From Aquila chrysaetos chrysaetos (lineage: Eukaryota > Chordata > Aves > Accipitriformes > Accipitridae): a stretch of DNA of 64,000 nt. The translations under genes and the position numbers were made by a program. The stretch is from positions 20,544,214 through 20,608,213 of the forward strand of contig NC_044006.1 in NCBI RefSeq assembly GCF_900496995.4. The letters run 5' to 3'. Below the pieces are notes generated by a model, which was given only the letters and a program-made list of their open reading frames with translations, did no database searches and had not been told where the DNA came from. Shown piece after piece: positions 58,996 through 64,000 of this stretch (the stretch's first letter is position 1; every line of letters begins with the position of its first letter).

Positions 58996-61664
58996 CTCCT
59001 TTGAAAAGTGTCTTAATGACGAACATGCCATTCTGTGAGTCTTCCTAGAAGGTAAGAGTCATAATTCTGTACGTATTAGTTTAGCACAGGTAAAGCACAA
59101 ATCCAGAGTGTCAGGAGATGTCAGACGGTCACAATTTCTACCCATTTAATACCAATGAGTCTCTCTTAACATAATACATTAACAGTTTCTAAAACAAGTC
59201 ATTGAGAATTATCCCACATCATCAAAACGCTGCCATTTATAATACATCTATTATCAATGCCCTTTTCCATTGCAGCTTCTAATTATCTGAATTTGACACT
59301 GATTAAGTATATTCATGACTTAGAAACTGAAATAAGGCAGTATGTTAGAGGAAGATAACACAACTTACTTTGGTGAAACTACTGTGCTTTTTTTCTAAAT
59401 ATGCCCTTTAAACAAAAAGTTAATTCTGGAAAGAAGTACAGAATTATGTTCGTTATGATTATTCTTGGTTACGTAATAAGTTGCCAAAGTCTGGTTTTTG
59501 CTTTGAGTATCTGCTGGTCTGCTGACTGAGGCTGAGGAAGGTTTGGATCCTGATCTTTTTTCTTGCTCTTGAGAATTTGTTCAGTGCTGCTGTTGTGTAA
59601 ATGACTGTAATATCACTGTTCTGGCAAAATGATACATTGTCTTGGTTCCACTTGGGTATTAGGACTTGGTTTCCATTGGAGCTATTTTCTTCATTACATT
59701 TAGCATGCATCTAAGGAGTAGCATGGCTGTAAATTCTTTGATTTTTTTTTAAATTTATTTTTGAAGTTGGAGAGTTAAAACCTGTATTGGCCACATATAG
59801 TTTAGCTTTTTTGTGTGTGTGGTTTGAATAATGCCTAATTTTGAATAATGAATAATTTTACTGATGGCTTTTGATTTCTTGTTGAGGAGGTCTGAAAAAT
59901 TTGCTTCTAGAGTTCTAACAGCAGCTGACTGTTAACTACTATCACCTTTATTCAGATTAATTTCTTCACCTTTTGCCCCTTGTATTTCATATACTGAAGC
60001 CATAGAACATGAGATAGAAATGCAGTTTGGAGAGAACTCAGTCTTATTTTCAGTCCTCTGTAAAGGTCAGGGGTTTTGTCTTTATTTTTATATTAAATGC
60101 ATTGGGTTTCTTTTTTTAAAGGGAGCCATATTAACTGCTGTCTTATTTACAATATAGATACTTTTGCAAATATGAAATCATCCCTGTTAGTTCTGCCAGT
60201 AGCAGCAGTGTCAGGATGCCTGTCACACATGTCTGTATTTCAAGCTCTGTGTCAGTGAGAGCTACTCTACACCACATGATGTGACAAAGTTTCACGTGCC
60301 TGAAGCAACCATCGGCTCCTGGGTGTTTAGAATATCCCAGCGCCGTGGGGTATTCAGATTCATCTGAAAAGGATATGCACACTTTTCTTTATAGACTAAG
60401 GACAGATTACATTCCAGCCCTGGGCTTCAAGACTTCAAACCTAATTTGCTTCCTCAAGGACTATTAGCAAGCTGGAAAATGACTGACTTTCACATACAAA
60501 TGACAAGCTAACATTTTTATTATTGAAACCACATTATGAAACTGCTACTTTTATGCTGATTTCTTCAATATTCTAGATTAGATTTCTGGACATTAGGAAG
60601 ACAGCTCTCATCAGACTTTGTGAATAAACTGATTAAGCTTAAAGTAGCTGTTTTTATCTTGTCAATGGGCAATCGTAATGTCTTTTAATGTAGGTAAAAC
60701 AAAGGCAACTAAATATATATGGTTCAGTTGTTCCTCTGCTCTGCTACTTTTTCCTCACTTGGTATGGTAAGCGTGTACAGGTGATTTATAATTTTCAAAA
60801 CAACGAGTTGTGACATCGGAAGGGATGATCATATCTAGGGTACAACTTAATAGATCCACCATGAAAAAATGTGGATTTTATTTTAATGGTATTTTCTTAA
60901 GAATGTGATGAGAAACACACAAAATGTAATCTCTGAGCATGATCACCTAGAAAGAATAATTTTCAAAAGGATCACTTAGGACCTTTTATTTTACAGATCT
61001 CCTTTAATTTATGTACAGCCCTTGAAACAGAACAGGTGCCAGTAGAATCCTGGGTGTCAAGGAAGGGGAAAAGGGAGAGCAAGAACAGGTGATTTCTAGG
61101 GCAGAAGGAAATCACTGAGTTTAGGACAATGTCAAAAGAAAGCAGGATTTCCTCCTAAAAGAGACTAAATATCCATTTCCAAGGGTGTACCAACATACCT
61201 GTTGTCAGTCATAGGCATAAGTAGATAATAGGTATGACATGGGTGTGCAACACACGGAGACATGTATTTGACAACTTCCTGCTAATTAGTCATTAACCTG
61301 CAATTTCAGTCTGTGAAATTAAGCATTCTTACAGGTTAAAAGGCTATTATTGAGAAGCAAATCTTGTGGTTCTTGTTTGTGCTTATTAAGAAGTAGTAAG
61401 GAAGTTGCAGATGGTTGAGATCACTGGCTGGTTAAAGAGTGGGTTAAAGGGAAATCAGCCTCACTGACTGTTGAAGAGAGGTGACAAATTTCTAGAGGTA
61501 AGTAGGAATGAAATGTCTTCAGAAGTCTGTATTCACTCTTCATCTGTTTTTTATTCTACTATAAGAGATGTGAGTACTACCGATTTAGGGTTGATTTTTG
61601 AGTCATGTTACATTCTCATTTTGGAAACCAACTGCAGGGAGTAATACCAGATAATTAGGATTGA
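58996..61664. other. Intergenic, AT-rich, nothing recognised
   Basis: I see no gene, repeat family or clear regulatory structure in this stretch. Confidence 0.5.
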
Positions 61665-61850
61665 TACTTAGCTCTTCTAAGGATTTTGCATCTATAGACA
61701 GCAAATCCCTTTAACTGGTGTCATTATCCACATTTTACAGGTGGAAAAGGTCACACAGAGAAATGTGGAATAACCTGACGGAGGAGTCCCAGAGCCAGGA
61801 ACTGAACACCGTCCCTGAATTCTTAACGCAGTGTTAAGTCATTGAGATGC
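61665..61850 (-). mobile_element. Ancient MIR-type SINE relic, minus orientation
   Basis: The + strand reads TCATTATCCACATTTTACAG, GTGGAAAAGGTCACACAGAG, and then CCCAGAGCCAGGAACTGAAC. These are the hallmarks of a reverse-oriented MIR (the 'ATTTTACAGATG...GTCACACAG...AGAGCCAGGA' series). The flanks fade into unique sequence. Confidence 0.6.
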
Positions 61851-62664
61851 CAAGTTGTAGCATTGTTTAAAGAACCACCTGAAAGATGGGGAATAGCAGA
61901 AGACATCTCCCATTGTCTTTAGTGAAGCCGAGATTTCACATGGGCATTGAGTGTGATAGAAGAGGTAGCCTGTTATACCATATAAGCTGCACATGTAAAA
62001 AATGACTGAAAAGCAACACTTCAGTTACACTCCTCCAGGCAGGTCTAATCCTGAAAACCTATTATTTGAAAATAACTTCAATACTCAGGGCAAACAGATA
62101 ATGATGACTGTAGGATTAACACGCTCTAGACAATGGGGTAAGGTGAAAATAAACATGGAATCAGAGAGTTTTTGATATTTTAAACAAACTGGAAGATTTC
62201 AAATGAAAGTGAAGTTATGCTACATTTTTAGATAGCAACTTGCTAACTTGGTATTATAATGTGTTGCAGGTTTTGACAACCTGGGTTTTGACTAGTTTAT
62301 GTGACAGTTCATGTCTATGCTTTTATTTTACATGGTTTCATTCACTAGATAGTCTAGCAAAATATAACTGCTCTGTGTCAAAGAGCCAGAAAAGGTATTT
62401 GAGCTTTCTGTCCATGTCTGTACACTCAACTCTTTAAGAGTGCAGTGAAATACATTTCAGGATAAATATTGATCAAGATCTAAATTTAAAAAGGTGTTTG
62501 TGTCAGACTGTGTTGCCTCAAAAATGATTAAATACTTTGGAAGTAAAATCATAGAAGAAAAGTTAGTTAAATGGGGCAGCTGGACAAAACTTTCAGTAAA
62601 AGACAGAAATCAGAGTATAAGGGATATGTTTAGCATGTTCTGCTTTGTCCTGCTCATACAATTT
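61851..62664. other. Intergenic, AT-rich
   Basis: I recognise nothing here. Confidence 0.5.
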
Positions 62665-63130
62665 GAGGCCAGAATGATGGAACACTAAGTCTTTTAGTCT
62701 AACCTACTAGGTATCCCTGGCCACTAAATTTTATCCAGTTATCACCGTGGTAAGTCCAACTACTTCTATTGGGATACAGTATATTTTCCACAGAGATATC
62801 TTGTTTTATCTGGAGATTTCCAGAGAAGAAAACATGGCTTCCCTCTGTAATTTGTGCCTATGTTTACTCGCTCCCATCAATAACATTTCTAATCTGAATT
62901 TGTCCGATTTAAGCTTCCAGACATTGACTCATTATTCTTTTCCTCTACAAGATTAAAGGGCCTTTTAATTCCTTGTATTTTCCCCTATGAAGGTATGTAC
63001 ATGCTGTTATCAAATTGCATCTCCTTCTCAGTACGGTAAGTGGTCCAACTTCTTCTTATACAATCCTTAAATTAGCTTTGTGGCTCATTGCTTCACTCTC
63101 ATGTATTTTTCAACCCTGCCTGACTACCTG
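62665..63130 (-). mobile_element. Old CR1 3' end, minus orientation
   Basis: The + strand follows the reverse-complement layout of an older archosaur CR1 subfamily. It begins with TCTAACCTACTAGGTATCCC and TTATCCAGTTATCACC. It continues through CATTTCTAATCTGAATTTGT and GATTAAAGGGCCTTTTAATT, and CCCCTATGAAGGTATGTACA then leads to ATCAAATTGCATCTCC. It is diverged and non-coding. Confidence 0.7.
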
Positions 63131-63374
63131 TGCCACATGCGTAGCCAGCATCCCATGGGTGGCCTGGATGCTGCAGCACGGGGAGATGAAATTAACTCCT
63201 TGCTCCTCACCTTCTCATACTTTACAAAGACGTCGGGCAACCAGTTGTTTGCGTGTCCAAGGTACGCTTTATTTACATCGCTTAGCACTTGTGTTTTTTA
63301 ATCCAAGCCAAATGGAATAATTTATCAAGAGTACTGGGCTTGCAAGGGGCTACAGCAGAAGTGTCTGCACTCAT

Positions 63375-64000
63375 GAGCGGGATTGCAGCTGTGCCTCGCC
63401 TCCCGCCAACAGCCGCGGGGATGCGTGAAGCCCCACCACATAACAAACTCCCGTGCCGGGTGGGTGGGCGTCCGGCTGAGGGGGGAAACGGGGACTCTTC
63501 AGTGGCTGGGGCCGAACACGACGTCTCCGCTGGGAACTGACAGAAGGGGGGCTCGGGGAAAGGCGGGCTGGAGGGCGGGCCCGGGGGCGGGCTGCCGCCT
63601 GAGGAGATGGCGGCGGGGAGGTGCCGTCCCTCGGGGCTGCCCCGGGAGGGCGGAACGTTCCGCGCCCGCCTGCGCCGGGGAGGGGTGTGGAGGTGTGACC
63701 GTTGGTGTGACCGTTACGCGGCGCCGCCCCTCCCTCTCGCTGCCCTCACAGCCGGGAGGCGGCGCGGAGAGACCGCGGTGTGCGGCGCGGTGCGGTGCGG
63801 GCAGCCCCCAGCCCCAGCCGAGCCTCCGCGGCATGCCGGCCGCCGCGCCGCCCCCGCTCCACCCCGCGGCGGGCTCCTGCTGCCCCTACGGTCACTGCGC
63901 GGGTGAGTGCCCCCTTCCCTCCATCCCCCCTCGCCCCCCCTTCCCGGGGGGGGGGCAGCCCCCGCGCCACATCACCGGACCCCTGCCCGGCAGGTCGCCG
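63375..64000 (+). promoter_or_regulatory. DCLK3: CpG-island promoter, probably of DCLK3
   Basis: Base composition switches from AT-rich to very GC-rich with dense CpG from about 63375 to the window end. It contains GGGGGCGGG-type SP1 sites (about 63581-63590), a YY1-like AGATGGCGGC (63605-63614), and a tandem pair of GGTGTGACCGTT (63692-63715). There is no TATA box. This is a typical vertebrate CpG-island promoter. The gene name rests on the human order TRANK1 then DCLK3 on the same strand. Confidence 0.75.
63833..63902 (+). CDS. DCLK3: Probable first coding exon of the next gene (DCLK3 by synteny), 3' continuing
   Basis: An ATG at 63833 in a GC-rich leader opens MPAAAPPPLHPAAG followed by SCCPYGHCA, and ends at a consensus donor GGTGAGTGC (GT at 63903-63904), phase 1. 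The rest of the gene lies outside the window. A different ATG at 63607 opens another frame through the same donor, giving a low-complexity Arg/Ala/Gly-rich product, which I consider less likely. DCLK3 encodes a doublecortin-like serine/threonine kinase; no kinase sequence is visible here, so the identity is inference from gene order. Confidence 0.45.

Noticed and set aside
63607..63906. Open frame starting MAAGRC on the + strand in the CpG island
   Set aside because: GC-rich DNA gives long open frames by chance. The product is low-complexity and runs through a consensus splice donor. The ATG at 63833 seems a better start.
63499..63970. Minus-strand open frames in the CpG island
   Set aside because: They are Arg/Gly/Pro-rich, mirror the + strand composition, and have no signature. 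A divergent transcript is possible but not supported.

Overview
This window is vertebrate nuclear DNA, most likely from a bird. It has long AT-rich introns, CR1-type LINE copies in both orientations, and two solo LTRs whose sequences resemble LTR families I know from neoavian genomes. There are no bacterial-style genes, no CRISPR array and no operons. The species cannot be named from the sequence.

The main gene is TRANK1 (tetratricopeptide and ankyrin repeat containing 1), on the + strand. Its 5' end lies upstream of the window. I trace 19 coding exons from 1928 to the stop codon at 40166-40168. Every junction is GT/AG and every phase agrees, giving 2796 codons of a protein that is about 2.9 thousand residues in human, so only the N-terminal 100-200 residues should be missing. 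In order the protein has ankyrin repeats, a serine-rich linker, a compact alpha/beta module that I propose is RelE/ParE-like, a complete set of UvrD-type SF1 helicase motifs, TPR-like helical repeats, a CCCH-like zinc motif, and a degenerate C2H2-like motif near the C-terminus. Two internal exons, of 2880 and 3077 nt, carry most of the protein.

Repeats inside TRANK1 introns are: a 5'-truncated antisense CR1 (about 395-1490), a solo LTR (23792-24382, antisense), a nearly complete but broken sense CR1 (about 25440-27995, with altered RT catalytic residues), an old CR1 tail (about 30265-30640), and a second solo LTR (31572-32152, antisense, flanked by perfect 5-bp target-site copies). The intron at 18881-22579 contains a 104-bp imperfect inverted repeat.

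From 40169 to about 63370 there is no convincing protein-coding gene. The first part is probably TRANK1 3'UTR. The rest is AT-rich intergenic DNA with ancient SINE and CR1 relics. The last 600 bases form a strong CpG island with a probable first coding exon (63833-63902, + strand) ending at a good splice donor. The conserved order in human (TRANK1 followed on the same strand by DCLK3) makes this most likely the DCLK3 promoter and first exon, but the sequence alone does not prove it.
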